This document shows, piece after piece, positions 28,640 through 37,061 of a stretch of 54,230 bases of DNA (within the stretch, counting starts at the first letter, position 1; each line of letters begins with the position of its first letter). Source of the stretch: a virus. A model generated the notes under the pieces. It had not been told where the DNA came from. It saw only the letters and a list, made by a program, of their open reading frames with translations, and did no database searches. The stretch lies in IMG/VR virus record IMGVR_UViG_3300006793_000042, positions 1 through 54,230 of that record; one strand, 5' to 3'. Both the position numbers and the translations under genes were made by a program.

Positions 28640-28646
28640 ATAAATA
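28640..28646 (+). promoter_or_regulatory. T4-type late promoter, 5 nt before ATG
   Basis: ATAAATA just past the terminator; the A of ATG 28652 is the predicted +1. Confidence 0.65.
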
Positions 28647-28651
28647 GATGC

Positions 28652-29056
28652 ATGGACACATTCATCATTGAAACACTTGTAGACATAACCAATACTGGAT
28701 TGAACAAGTTCAAAACTGAAGATCGTCATTTGATTAATCAACAGTCTAACTGGAATACAGCACAGCAAGTTATGAGTATGAGAGCAAACATATACTTTGA
28801 TACAAAGCCCACAGTTGAAAAAAGAGATATTAAAGACTTTGGTACAGCGTTTAAGGGCAAACATAATGTATGGTCGTTTCGTTTTGATGTTGAACAAGAA
28901 GGTGCCCTAAGTGTTGATGCACTAATAGATGACTTTGATCTAATACCAGTTATACCAGGGTTAGATAGCACAATTACGATAAATAATAGTGCGTTTAGAA
29001 CTAAAGATTCAGAGCGTATTAATATTATTTTTAAAGTAGTAGATAAAGACATATAG
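28652..29056 (+). CDS. Hypothetical protein, 134 aa
   Basis: Start chosen at 28652 because the late promoter lies inside the longer frame (28634). No ribosome site; predicted leaderless. Beta-rich (DTFIIETLVDITNTG, VWSFRFDVEQEGA, STITINNSAF), compatible with a virion or neck component but not recognised. Confidence 0.7.
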   Translation: MDTFIIETLVDITNTGLNKFKTEDRHLINQQSNWNTAQQVMSMRANIYFDTKPTVEKRDIKDFGTAFKGKHNVWSFRFDVEQEGALSVDALIDDFDLIPVIPGLDSTITINNSAFRTKDSERINIIFKVVDKDI

Positions 29057-29063
29057 ACTACCA

Positions 29064-29070
29064 ATAAATA
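29064..29070 (+). promoter_or_regulatory. T4-type late promoter
   Basis: ATAAATA, 103 bp before the 29174 gene. Confidence 0.6.
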
Positions 29071-29173
29071 CTATAGTAAAAAGGCACATATAACATCTCG
29101 CATATAAACACATTAGGCTAACAGAAAAGTTTACTAATCACCATTTGAGCAATGGGTTTAAAGGATAGAACAT

Positions 29174-29407
29174 ATGGCAACGCCGTTAGAAAAAAAGAAC
29201 TTAGAAGCACACGTTGATTTGTGCGAACAAAGGTATATACGTTTAGAAGCACGTCTAGCCAGCGTTGAAGATAAGCTAGAACATGTTCATAGCGATATTA
29301 CACATGGCAACAAAGCTATGTTTAAAGTTTTAATTGGTGCAACAGGAACTATTGTTGCAGGACTACTTAGTACTATTGTAGTCATACTAATGAACTTTAC
29401 CAACTAA
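29174..29407 (+). CDS. Coiled coil plus membrane anchor protein, 77 aa
   Basis: MATPLEKKNLEAHVDLCEQR and a coiled coil (about 6-45), then one membrane helix (about 50-74, FKVLIGATGTIVAGLLSTIVV). The layout recalls XhlA/holin-accessory proteins and T4-like phage homologues; function not shown. AAAGGAT precedes the ATG. Confidence 0.75.
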   Translation: MATPLEKKNLEAHVDLCEQRYIRLEARLASVEDKLEHVHSDITHGNKAMFKVLIGATGTIVAGLLSTIVVILMNFTN

Positions 29408-29429
29408 TTACACTTCCCTACTTACATAG

Positions 29430-29436
29430 ATAAATA
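29430..29436 (+). promoter_or_regulatory. T4-type late promoter, 5 nt before ATG
   Basis: ATAAATA ends 5 nt before the ATG at 29442; predicted leaderless mRNA. Confidence 0.65.
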
Positions 29437-29441
29437 CACGT

Positions 29442-29726
29442 ATGCTGATACGTGAAGTCACATCAATAGACGAAAAACAAATTTGGGCACGTTCTGGAAA
29501 GAAAGTAGTCCGCAAGTACCGTTGTACCCAAGGTCCTCGTAAAGGACGTATAGTGAAAAAGATGTCGCAATGTTTTGCGGCACCTAATATTAAAGCAAGA
29601 ATTAACATGAAACGCTTACGAGCTAAGATAGGCGGCAAGATGATGCGTAAGGCTCGCAGAACTAAACGTGTTAATCCTGTTTCACGCAGAGTCCAGGCGT
29701 TAAATAAAGCAGGACGCAGAAGATGA
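29442..29726 (+). CDS. Highly basic protein, paralogue 1, 94 aa
   Basis: Lys/Arg-rich, with WARSGKKVVRKYRCTQGPRK (about 14-33) and GRIV following. The next gene has the matching KTKGKLVRKYRCTSGTRKGR block, so the two are tandem paralogues. Probably binds DNA or RNA, perhaps packaged in the head. No ribosome site. Confidence 0.75.
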   Translation: MLIREVTSIDEKQIWARSGKKVVRKYRCTQGPRKGRIVKKMSQCFAAPNIKARINMKRLRAKIGGKMMRKARRTKRVNPVSRRVQALNKAGRRR

Positions 29727-30052
29727 AGGTAGCAGAGATTAAAGAAGGTGTTATCGGCATATGGGGCAAAACAAAAGGTAAGTTAGTACGTAAATACAGA
29801 TGTACAAGCGGAACACGTAAAGGACGTATTGTTGCTAAGCCGGCAACTTGTAACGCAACTAAAAGAGTTTCAAGTGCGTTAAATATTAAACGTGCTAAGG
29901 CTAAGAAGGCTAGTGTAATGCAAGTCAGATCCTCTCGTACTAAACGTGCAAGTGGATTAAGTAAGAGAGTTGCTGGGGCAAATAAGCCACAGTCACAAGC
30001 AAGGTATAAAAAGCCTACAAGAAAAAAGAGTTTTAAAAAGAGATCTAAATAA
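29723..30052 (+). CDS. Highly basic protein, paralogue 2, 109 aa
   Basis: Overlaps paralogue 1 by 4 nt. Shares VRKYRCTxGxRKGRIV and the following Cys, then extends into a Lys/Arg/Ala tail ending RKKSFKKRSK. Nucleic-acid binding is likely from composition. Confidence 0.75.
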   Translation: MKVAEIKEGVIGIWGKTKGKLVRKYRCTSGTRKGRIVAKPATCNATKRVSSALNIKRAKAKKASVMQVRSSRTKRASGLSKRVAGANKPQSQARYKKPTRKKSFKKRSK

Positions 30053-30510
30053 TGAGAGCAGACGAGTTTACAAAACCAAAACAAGAACAACAGGTTGTTG
30101 AAGTAGTTCCGGCTATTGCGGCGGCAGTTGGTAGAGTCGGTGCTTCAATGGGTACAGCGGCCGCGAAGGCTGGAATGAGAGTTGCTACTGCTGGAATGAA
30201 AGCAGGTGCTAAAGCTGGAGCCAATCTAGCTAAAGGTGCAGGTAAAGCGGCAATGAAATCAATTGGCAAGGCACAAGCTAACATATCAAAGAGCATACTT
30301 AAAAAAGGTGCCAAGTTAGCAATGCCAACACAAGGGCCAGGTGGCAAAGAACAAGAATTTGATATAGATGACGTACAAGGCGATCAAGTCATCTTAAAGA
30401 ATCCAAAACCAAAAGCAGGTGAACCACAGTCGTTTGTCTATAACAAAAAAGACTTAGACGATGTAGTAAAGCAAAAAGCTGATGCAATAGCACAAATGGG
30501 TAAAAGTTAA
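30052..30510 (+). CDS. Ala/Gly/Lys-rich amphipathic protein, 152 aa
   Basis: Residues 20-95 are low-complexity Ala/Gly/Lys (MGTAAAKAGMRVATAGMKAG...) that would form cationic amphipathic helices; residues 100-150 are an acidic/polar domain (EFDIDDVQGDQVILKNP). Starts at the stop of the basic paralogue 2. Could be membrane-active or DNA-compacting; unknown. Confidence 0.7.
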   Translation: MRADEFTKPKQEQQVVEVVPAIAAAVGRVGASMGTAAAKAGMRVATAGMKAGAKAGANLAKGAGKAAMKSIGKAQANISKSILKKGAKLAMPTQGPGGKEQEFDIDDVQGDQVILKNPKPKAGEPQSFVYNKKDLDDVVKQKADAIAQMGKS

Positions 30511-30725
30511 TGAAACTAAAACAAGTGCTAGAGGGATTTACAATACAAGTAAGCAATGAAGAGCAAGAGATTCTAAATAGAATGACTCATATTACTCCTC
30601 TCAATGCTTTTCCTCAGAGGGAACAATTTATTATTGAGAATTTGATTAGAAAAGCGTTGGTGACAAAAGTTGCTAACAATGGTATGACAATGGTGATCGC
30701 AAATGAACTCGAAACGTATAATTGA
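30510..30725 (+). CDS. Small hypothetical protein, 71 aa
   Basis: MKLKQVLEGFTIQVSNEEQE then NRMTHITPLNAFPQRE and a helix. Starts at the stop of the previous gene and overlaps the next by 23 nt. Looks like a small helix-turn-helix or assembly protein; not recognised. Confidence 0.7.
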   Translation: MKLKQVLEGFTIQVSNEEQEILNRMTHITPLNAFPQREQFIIENLIRKALVTKVANNGMTMVIANELETYN

Positions 30726-31131
30726 AGATTTAGATAGTATCATGGAAGAAGGGCTTAACAGAGTCCATGTTCCATATGCAAAGGGTAAGAGTGTTCGTAT
30801 AAAGAACACAGTGATTAGACAGACGAAACAAGGATTTTTAGTGTTTGACGTAAAGACACATACAAGAGTAGCAGAAACATTTAGTAAGCGTGGAGCCATT
30901 GCCTTTGCAAAAGCTCGTGCTAAAGGATATGATGCGAAGTGTAGTGAAATACTAAATTTAGATGCAGGATTAAGCAAACATTACATGGATAGCTTGTTCC
31001 ATAAGCATAGCATTGAACAAACAGACGACGAAATGCGTAAAATGGCGTTAGAAACTAGGTTTGAGATAGCAAAAGACCGTACTTTTCAATATATGGACCA
31101 AATCGACAGGTTCATCTTTAACGAAGAATGA
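30703..31131 (+). CDS. Hypothetical protein, 142 aa
   Basis: Basic alpha/beta protein (MNSKRIIEDLDSIMEEGLN...) with FLVFDVKTHTRVAETFSKRGAIAFAKARA, then a helical tail. I recall 'HxVAxxFSKxGAIAxAK' patterns in T4-like marine phage proteins near scaffold genes. Confidence 0.75.
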   Translation: MNSKRIIEDLDSIMEEGLNRVHVPYAKGKSVRIKNTVIRQTKQGFLVFDVKTHTRVAETFSKRGAIAFAKARAKGYDAKCSEILNLDAGLSKHYMDSLFHKHSIEQTDDEMRKMALETRFEIAKDRTFQYMDQIDRFIFNEE

Positions 31132-31137
31132 TAAATA
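31131..31137 (+). promoter_or_regulatory. T4-type late promoter
   Basis: ATAAATA overlapping the stop of the previous gene, 24 bp before the 31162 gene. Confidence 0.6.
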
Positions 31138-31161
31138 ATATTAATGTAAGGAACAACTGAT

Positions 31162-32274
31162 ATGAAACTTAACGATTTGAAAAAACCTTTGACAGCTAAT
31201 GCTTTAAATGAAAGCCTAGCTAAAACTTTTGGAACAAGAATTGCTCTTGATAAATTTACTGTGGAGCAACTAGAAGATGCACGTAATAAATTACGTACAC
31301 AACTAAGCCAAGTTGAAACAAGCGAACAGTTTGAAAGCGTACATTCAAGTGACACATATCAGAAAGCTAAAATGTTCCTAGACGTTATCAACCAAGAGAT
31401 GCTTGAAAGAGAAGAAACTGCTAACGAAGCAAAACCAGACTTTTTAGATTTAGACAAAGACGGCGACAAGAAAGAGCCAATGAAGAAAGCCGCAAAAGAA
31501 AAAGGCGATTCAAAAGATTCAGACTCAAAAGGCTTATCAGCAAAACAAAAGAAACTTCCAGCAGGCTTACAAAAAGCTATTGCTAAGAAAACTAACGAAG
31601 ATGCAGAAGAAGGCAAAATGCCATCAAAAGCACACATTATGAAAATGTGTAAAGATGGTAAGAGTGCAGAAGAAATTTGTAAAATGCATCCAGACTGTGA
31701 TCCAGTAAAAATAAAAGCAATGATCAAAGACTGTAAATCAGAAATGAACGAAGCTCTTGATAAATTAATTGAAGGTGCAGAAGAAGCGGCAACTTTAGTT
31801 ATGGCGGCCAAAGACATGGTAGACAGAGTTACAGGTTGGATGGAAGACACAGCAGAAATGCAAACAGAAAGTATGCTAGAACTAGGCGACAAAATTAGAG
31901 ACGAGATGGGTTCAGAAGCATCTGAAACATTTATTGGAACTGTAAAACCAGCACTAGAAAATCTTTACACAGTATTTGAAACAACCAGAGAAGCATTAAC
32001 AGGTGGCGTAGCTATCGTAACAGGCGAAGGCGCACCAGAGACTATGGGAACAGACATTGAGGCTCCTGCAGAGGACCCAGCTATGGAACCAACAGTTGAC
32101 CAAGACGCCGATGCTGAAGCACCAGTAGATGATGAATTTGGAGCAAGTGAACCTGCAACAGGCGGAGAAGAAATTGCGGACAGAGGTAAACGAGAAAGTG
32201 TTTTACGCTCACGCAGATTAGCTCAGTTATTAACTGATTCAAAAAAAAAGGTAGTACCTCAAGCAAAAAAGTAG
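31162..32274 (+). CDS. Acidic helical scaffold-like protein, 370 aa (frame 0 product)
   Basis: Helical N-terminus; PDFLDLDKDGDKKEPM (about 91-106) is an EF-hand-like acidic loop; KMPSKAHIMKMCKDGKS region has Cys/His; residues 195-275 are helical; 285-345 are acidic. It looks like a prohead core or structural protein of T4-like phages. Near the 3' end, A AAA AAG (in a run of nine A, 32241-32249) and a hairpin 6 nt later suggest -1 frameshifting into the next reading frame. Confidence 0.75.
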   Translation: MKLNDLKKPLTANALNESLAKTFGTRIALDKFTVEQLEDARNKLRTQLSQVETSEQFESVHSSDTYQKAKMFLDVINQEMLEREETANEAKPDFLDLDKDGDKKEPMKKAAKEKGDSKDSDSKGLSAKQKKLPAGLQKAIAKKTNEDAEEGKMPSKAHIMKMCKDGKSAEEICKMHPDCDPVKIKAMIKDCKSEMNEALDKLIEGAEEAATLVMAAKDMVDRVTGWMEDTAEMQTESMLELGDKIRDEMGSEASETFIGTVKPALENLYTVFETTREALTGGVAIVTGEGAPETMGTDIEAPAEDPAMEPTVDQDADAEAPVDDEFGASEPATGGEEIADRGKRESVLRSRRLAQLLTDSKKKVVPQAKK

Positions 32275-32280
32275 CTGAGG
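32241..32280 (+). promoter_or_regulatory. Candidate -1 programmed frameshift site
   Basis: Slippery A AAA AAG at the end of an A9 run (32241-32250), 6-nt spacer GTAGTA, then stem CCTC(A)AGC/GCTGAGG (32257-32264 with 32274-32280, one bulged A) and a 9-nt loop. This is the usual layout of a -1 site. A missed A in the run would give the same picture. Confidence 0.5.
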
Positions 32281-32609
32281 CTTCCAATTCAGACACCAAG
32301 TCTTCCTTAATAAACGTATTTAGAAATGTGATAGGTAGTGCCGATACACAAGATCAGCCTGCCTATCTTTCATTTGATGCAATGAACACTATCATGAAGA
32401 ACTTAAAAAAGCCACAGTTTGATTACGATGGCTTTAAAAGAATTTATGATGAGAATCCAGAGATACAACCATTAATTAAAAACTTTGACGCTAAAGGTAT
32501 TACACTTTACACAAAGAAACAAGCACCTAGCGATGCACCTAAAGGTCAAAAGACTGATGGCAAAGTAGATAAAATGGCTCAACGTGCAACATCAAAAGCA
32601 ACTGCATAA
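32250..32609 (+). CDS. -1 frame extension of the scaffold-like protein, about 119 aa
   Basis: The -1 frame is open from the A9 run to 32609: GSTSSKKVAEASNSDTKS, then a folded-looking part (DQPAYLSFDAMNTIMKNLKK) and a Lys-rich tail. An independent start would be GTG 32328, with no ribosome site, so I favour expression by frameshift or a single continuous gene. Confidence 0.6.
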   Translation, partial: GSTSSKKVAEASNSDTKSSLINVFRNVIGSADTQDQPAYLSFDAMNTIMKNLKKPQFDYDGFKRIYDENPEIQPLIKNFDAKGITLYTKKQAPSDAPKGQKTDGKVDKMAQRATSKATA

Positions 32610-32619
32610 CAAAAACCAC

Positions 32620-32648
32620 TTGACATCGTAGAACACTTCCTGTATACT
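32620..32648 (+). promoter_or_regulatory. Sigma70-type promoter
   Basis: TTGACA, 17 bp, TATACT, leading the dioxygenase-fold gene cluster. Confidence 0.88.
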
Positions 32649-32670
32649 ATATAATGTATAGGAGGAAAGT

Positions 32671-33264
32671 ATGAGTGAAGTATCTATTGTACCTAATTTA
32701 GTTTGGAAATATAATTATACCCCGGGCTTTGATGTACAAGCATTTAAAGACTACCAATCTACAGAAGCACAGCTAAACCCAACAGAAGCTGATGGTGGCC
32801 TGAGTACAGCAGGACATTTAAACCCTCCCCACGAATGGGAAAGTAACAGAGATTTTATGATGTGGTTACGCCCAAAGATTGATATAGCACTAGCTGAATG
32901 GGACGTAGACTACACAGACGTTATTGCTACAGGTAGTTGGACTAATCTACATCAAAAGAACGCACACACATTACCACATGATCATGGCAATGCAAATGTA
33001 GTAGTGTCTGCATATGTAAAAGTACCACCTAAAAGTGGTAACATACAGTTTGAACAGTTACTAAGAACTAACTGGACAGCATATTCACGTAAGCCAACTA
33101 ATACAATACACGATTATTGGAAAGAAGTAAGTGTACAAACTAATGACGTTGTAATATTTCCAGGTTGGCTAACACACAAAACACAAGCAAGTAACAGTGA
33201 TGAAGATAGGATCACATTTACTATTAATGTTAACGGCAGAGATAGGAGAAACATACAACTATGA
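32671..33264 (+). CDS. 2OG-Fe(II) oxygenase-fold protein, 197 aa
   Basis: The jelly-roll core has HTLPHDHGNANVVVSAYV (about 98-115, first metal His and acidic partner) and VVIFPGWLTHKT (about 161-172, second His), with Arg about 10 residues on (DRITFTINVNG). AGGAGG precedes the start. Such enzymes hydroxylate protein, nucleic acid or small molecules; the substrate is unknown. First of three similar adjacent genes. Confidence 0.82.
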   Translation: MSEVSIVPNLVWKYNYTPGFDVQAFKDYQSTEAQLNPTEADGGLSTAGHLNPPHEWESNRDFMMWLRPKIDIALAEWDVDYTDVIATGSWTNLHQKNAHTLPHDHGNANVVVSAYVKVPPKSGNIQFEQLLRTNWTAYSRKPTNTIHDYWKEVSVQTNDVVIFPGWLTHKTQASNSDEDRITFTINVNGRDRRNIQL

Positions 33265-34022
33265 CCCAACGTATGGACTTAGGCACACTAATGAGTGCAA
33301 GTAATCAATGGATAATAGATATTAAATGTCCTTTCCACGAACAGTTTTTACAGCTATTTGAAAATAGCAAGTTTAGAGGTGAAGACCAAAGTAACGTTAA
33401 AACAACATTCAATGGTTACCAATATGATATTACTCCTCCTAGCTTACCTGCATGGGGCGGCAAAGTTGTAAGGTCAGATAAGATGAATGCTGATACACCT
33501 GAACAACAAGGCTTTCCAAGTAGTAAACTTCTTAAAGAAACAAGATTCGAACCATCAGTACAATCAAACTTTCCACCTATAGACAAAGAAAAGTTTGATA
33601 ACATTGATTGGAAACACCTAATGGAATGGGTAATGAAAGTTGTTAGACGCAACGGCGTTCCTGTTAAAACTATTAAAGTAAGTAAGACTTGGTGTGTTGA
33701 TTACAATGATGGAGGCTACCAAGCAATACACAATCACGGAAGTGCATGTATTAGTATGGTAATGGCTATGGACGACACTCCTGTTAACGATAGTGACCAT
33801 AAGACTATGTCACCTGACAACGGTATGCTTTACACACTAATGCCTAATCCAGATGGCACACAAGAATACAATCAATTTGCACCTTACCCAGGCAGAACAA
33901 TTCTTATGGACGGCAGAGTGTGGCACGGAGTTTATCCTTGCAAAGCACCAAGACGCACTTGGGTAGTTGACTTTGACTTTGAATACTTTGCACCAGACGA
34001 GGAGTTTGATCCTAATGAGTGA
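33261..34022 (+). CDS. Dioxygenase-fold (jelly-roll) protein, 253 aa
   Basis: Residues about 150-245 form the core: GYQAIHNHGSACISMVMAMD, then GRTILMDGRVWHGVYPCKAP with the second His, and RTWVVDFDF. The N-terminal 140 residues are an added domain. Paralogue of 34182-34724 by the HNH...LMxGxVxHGxYP pattern. Substrate unknown. Confidence 0.75.
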   Translation: MTQRMDLGTLMSASNQWIIDIKCPFHEQFLQLFENSKFRGEDQSNVKTTFNGYQYDITPPSLPAWGGKVVRSDKMNADTPEQQGFPSSKLLKETRFEPSVQSNFPPIDKEKFDNIDWKHLMEWVMKVVRRNGVPVKTIKVSKTWCVDYNDGGYQAIHNHGSACISMVMAMDDTPVNDSDHKTMSPDNGMLYTLMPNPDGTQEYNQFAPYPGRTILMDGRVWHGVYPCKAPRRTWVVDFDFEYFAPDEEFDPNE

Positions 34023-34182
34023 AACATGTGAAACATGTCGTATTGCAGTAGGCAAGGACGGCATTGAAATAGATGCAAGCCAAGGTGACTTAGCCGTAGA
34101 AGCACTAGTACTAACTGTGATAGTGTTTGTGATAGCTATATTATATGTAGGCAAGAAAGCCGTAGATAAGAAATTTAAGTAA
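34015..34182 (+). CDS. Small membrane protein with Cys pair, 55 aa
   Basis: The start at 34015 overlaps the previous stop (ATGAGTGA). CETC at about 5-8, then one membrane segment (about 29-45, ALVLTVIVFVIAILYVG). Lies between two dioxygenase-fold genes. Confidence 0.7.
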   Translation: MSETCETCRIAVGKDGIEIDASQGDLAVEALVLTVIVFVIAILYVGKKAVDKKFK

Positions 34183-34724
34183 TGGATACAGTATACACAG
34201 GATACAACCAAGCAATAATTGAAACTCACTATGACGGATGGAAAGTTGTACACCAACAGGCAAATAAAAATGTTATAGAAGTTAAAGAATATCCTAGACG
34301 AATACAAAGCACGATTGACCCTATGTGTTTTGTAGGTATGGAAAACTGGGTTAGAGACAAAATGAATGAACATGACATACCCGTAAAGAAAGTAACAGTA
34401 GACGAAAGCTGGTTGCACAATTATAAACCATACGAGTATCAAAGTGTACACAATCATACAGGCAAACCTAATCTAGTTAGTTTAGTAATGTATGCACAAG
34501 ATTTAGAATTAGATCTACCAAACGATAATTCAGGTTCGTTATACACGATTATCGCAGAACGAGATCTTACCCTTAGTATTAATGAAATAGTACCTACACC
34601 AGGTAAGACAGTACTAATGACAGGCAACGTTAATCATGGAACATATCCTTATCACAACATAAGGAGTGCATTGGTTATCAATTTTGTAACAGAATGGCTA
34701 GAGCCAGAGGAAGAAACTAAATGA
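34182..34724 (+). CDS. Dioxygenase-fold (jelly-roll) protein, 180 aa
   Basis: Core with EYQSVHNHTGKPNLVSLVMY (about 85-104) and GKTVLMTGNVNHGTYPYH (about 141-158), then RSALVINF. Shorter paralogue of 33261-34022. Starts at the stop of the 55-aa gene. Confidence 0.75.
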   Translation: MDTVYTGYNQAIIETHYDGWKVVHQQANKNVIEVKEYPRRIQSTIDPMCFVGMENWVRDKMNEHDIPVKKVTVDESWLHNYKPYEYQSVHNHTGKPNLVSLVMYAQDLELDLPNDNSGSLYTIIAERDLTLSINEIVPTPGKTVLMTGNVNHGTYPYHNIRSALVINFVTEWLEPEEETK

Positions 34725-35401
34725 GTTTAATAACTGAACAATACCCTTATAAAGAATTAAAAAGAGAAAGCGTAAACGGTAAACGTTTGTACGCTTGTCC
34801 AGATGGCAACCATGTAGCAAGTGTTACAACAATCCTTAGTAAAACGAAGGATATGACGCATTTAAACGCATGGCGTAAACGTGTTGGAGAAAAGAAAGCA
34901 CAGGAGATTGTAACTGAGGCCGCTAGTGTTGGTACACGTATGCACAAGTTTTTAGAAGATTATATCTTAGATGGTGAATGGCCACAACCAGGCAGTAACC
35001 CTTACAGTCAACAAGCAAACAAGATGGGTGAACAAATCCGTGATAATGCTATGGTTGATGTAGATGCTATATGGGGTACAGAAGTGATGCTTTATCACCC
35101 TCAAATCTACGCAGGAACGACTGATCTCGTAGGAACATACAAAGGCCAGCCCTGTATTATGGACTTTAAGCAATCTAACAAGCCTAAGAAGAAAGAATGG
35201 ATTGAAGATTACTATTTGCAGTTAACAGCCTATGCCCTAGCACATAACGAAATATACGGCACAGACATCAAAGAAGGGCATGTATTTGTATGCTGTCGCG
35301 ACTTAACGTATCAGCAGTTTGATCTATGGCCAGACGAATTTAAAGAGTGGGAATCTAAGTGGTGGGACCGTGTGTATCAATATTATGACTCCATGAAGTG
35401 A
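34721..35401 (+). CDS. PD-(D/E)XK nuclease (RecB/exonuclease-like), 226 aa
   Basis: Gene order in the fold: helical N-terminus with VTTILSKTKD, TRMHKFLEDYI (about 64-74), GTTDLVGTYKGQPCIMDFKQ (about 117-136; catalytic Asp and DFK) and YYLQLTAYALAHNE (about 148-161, the motif QxxxY). RecB-like nuclease of the kind T4-like marine phages encode, acting in replication or recombination. Confidence 0.85.
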   Translation: MSLITEQYPYKELKRESVNGKRLYACPDGNHVASVTTILSKTKDMTHLNAWRKRVGEKKAQEIVTEAASVGTRMHKFLEDYILDGEWPQPGSNPYSQQANKMGEQIRDNAMVDVDAIWGTEVMLYHPQIYAGTTDLVGTYKGQPCIMDFKQSNKPKKKEWIEDYYLQLTAYALAHNEIYGTDIKEGHVFVCCRDLTYQQFDLWPDEFKEWESKWWDRVYQYYDSMK

Positions 35402-35407
35402 TAAATA
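35401..35407 (+). promoter_or_regulatory. T4-type late promoter
   Basis: ATAAATA at the stop of the nuclease gene, 25 bp before the tail protein start; AGGAGAAAT sits in the leader. Confidence 0.65.
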
Positions 35408-35432
35408 CTTGTAGCAAATTAGGAGAAATATA

Positions 35433-37061
35433 GTGGCGATTGTACAAATTTCACGTATACAGGTTAGACGCGGACAGAAGAATGCAGGTACTGGCATACC
35501 GCAATTAGCTGGCGGTGAGTTTGGTTGGGCTGTAGATGCTAGAGAACTTTACATTGGTAACGGTTCTGTATCAGAAGGTGCACCAGCAGTAGGTAATACA
35601 AAGATTATTACTCAACATGATAACTTGTTTACTTTCGCGGACACATACAAATATAAAGCAACTGATGATACATTACAAACAGGTGCTACTGCTACGACTC
35701 CAGTTACTAGAACACTACAAGACAGACTAGACGAAACAGTAAATGTATTGTCGTTTGGTGCATTAGGTGATGGATCAGATCAAACAGTAATTCTACAAAG
35801 AGCTATTGATCAGTTATATCTAAACAACGCATCAAAAGGAAGTGTTGCAAGTAGAGTAACATTATACTTTCCAGCAGGTAATTACACATTATCAAATAGT
35901 TTAAAAATTCCACCACATGCTACACTAGTTGGTGAAGGCAGTGAAAGAACAATTATTACACAGACTGGTGCATATCCAATTATGGAAACTGTTAATAGCA
36001 CAAGTACTCCAGGTACATATGCCAGTGATGCAACTAGCTCATTTAATAATCAAGCACAAGACATTAAGATGTCAGGCTTTACATTAGTACAACAAACTGT
36101 TAACACAGGACTATCGTTAACTAGTTGTAGAAACAGTATGTTTGAAGACATTGCTATCAAAGGAACTTGGACGTCAGGTACAGTAGCAACAGCAACACAA
36201 GTTGGTATACTTTTAAACAGTTTATCAACAGCAGTAAGTTCAAACAATAATACGTTTACTAACTGTAGTATGCAAGGACATACATACGGTGTGTTTAGTG
36301 ACTTTGATATTAAAGAAAATACATTTAGTAACACAACATTCCAAACTTTAGACAGAGGTGTAGTGTTTGGACAAGGAACTACTATTGGTGCTCAAGGACA
36401 ATTAACAGGTCCACAGAACAATACAGTTACTAACAGCACATTTACAGACATTGACGAATACGGTATATTTGTTAACAAGGGCAACTACAATAGAAGCTCA
36501 CATAACTCATTTACTAGTGTTGGTAACAATGGTGGAGCAAATTCAAATGCTTCATTTGCTATCATTAAGTTTACAGACGGTACTGCATTAACTAATAGCA
36601 GTGACGGTGACTTCTTTGATAGAACAGCAGATTTGACATACAATCAAACATTAATTTCAGGCTACAAATATGTACCAGAAGTTGAAGGACCAGGATTATT
36701 TAAAAATGACTTTTCATATAGAATTCCTGTAGCACAACAAAACACATTTGTAAGAGTATTAAAGTGTAGTGGCGAAGTTAGTAAGAATGTACAAATTGCT
36801 TATGTATACAAGTCAACAGCCGTTAACGCAATTAGAGAAGGTGTACTTAACATTTTTGTTAACCTTGCAGACGGTACTACACAAACAACAGACGAGTTTA
36901 CATTTTTAGGAACTGATGCTTACAGACCTAATTTAGAATTTCAGACAGCGTTAGCTGATGAGGATGGAGATGCAACTAACGAAACAATAGTTGTGCAGAT
37001 GAAGAATACAACAACTAGTGATACAGGATCAATATCCTTTAACGTTACGTATAAGACTTAA
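35433..37061 (+). CDS. Beta-helix tail fibre or spike protein (pectate-lyase-like), 542 aa, GTG start
   Basis: Residues 1-60 (IQVRRGQKNAGTGIPQLAGG...) are a fibre-attachment type start; about 100-400 is a right-handed beta-helix beginning LSFGALGDGSDQTVILQRA with repeated NxxFxNxxF rungs; the C-terminal 130 residues form a beta domain. Likely a receptor-binding or baseplate fibre. Confidence 0.85.
   Translation: MAIVQISRIQVRRGQKNAGTGIPQLAGGEFGWAVDARELYIGNGSVSEGAPAVGNTKIITQHDNLFTFADTYKYKATDDTLQTGATATTPVTRTLQDRLDETVNVLSFGALGDGSDQTVILQRAIDQLYLNNASKGSVASRVTLYFPAGNYTLSNSLKIPPHATLVGEGSERTIITQTGAYPIMETVNSTSTPGTYASDATSSFNNQAQDIKMSGFTLVQQTVNTGLSLTSCRNSMFEDIAIKGTWTSGTVATATQVGILLNSLSTAVSSNNNTFTNCSMQGHTYGVFSDFDIKENTFSNTTFQTLDRGVVFGQGTTIGAQGQLTGPQNNTVTNSTFTDIDEYGIFVNKGNYNRSSHNSFTSVGNNGGANSNASFAIIKFTDGTALTNSSDGDFFDRTADLTYNQTLISGYKYVPEVEGPGLFKNDFSYRIPVAQQNTFVRVLKCSGEVSKNVQIAYVYKSTAVNAIREGVLNIFVNLADGTTQTTDEFTFLGTDAYRPNLEFQTALADEDGDATNETIVVQMKNTTTSDTGSISFNVTYKT

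Noticed and set aside
31359-31892. 177-aa minus-strand ORF
   Set aside because: Antisense to the Lys/Glu-rich scaffold-like gene; Ser/Leu/Phe-rich shadow.
33837-34457. 206-aa minus-strand ORF
   Set aside because: Opposite to two clear dioxygenase-fold genes; Phe/Tyr/Ile-rich shadow without ribosome site.
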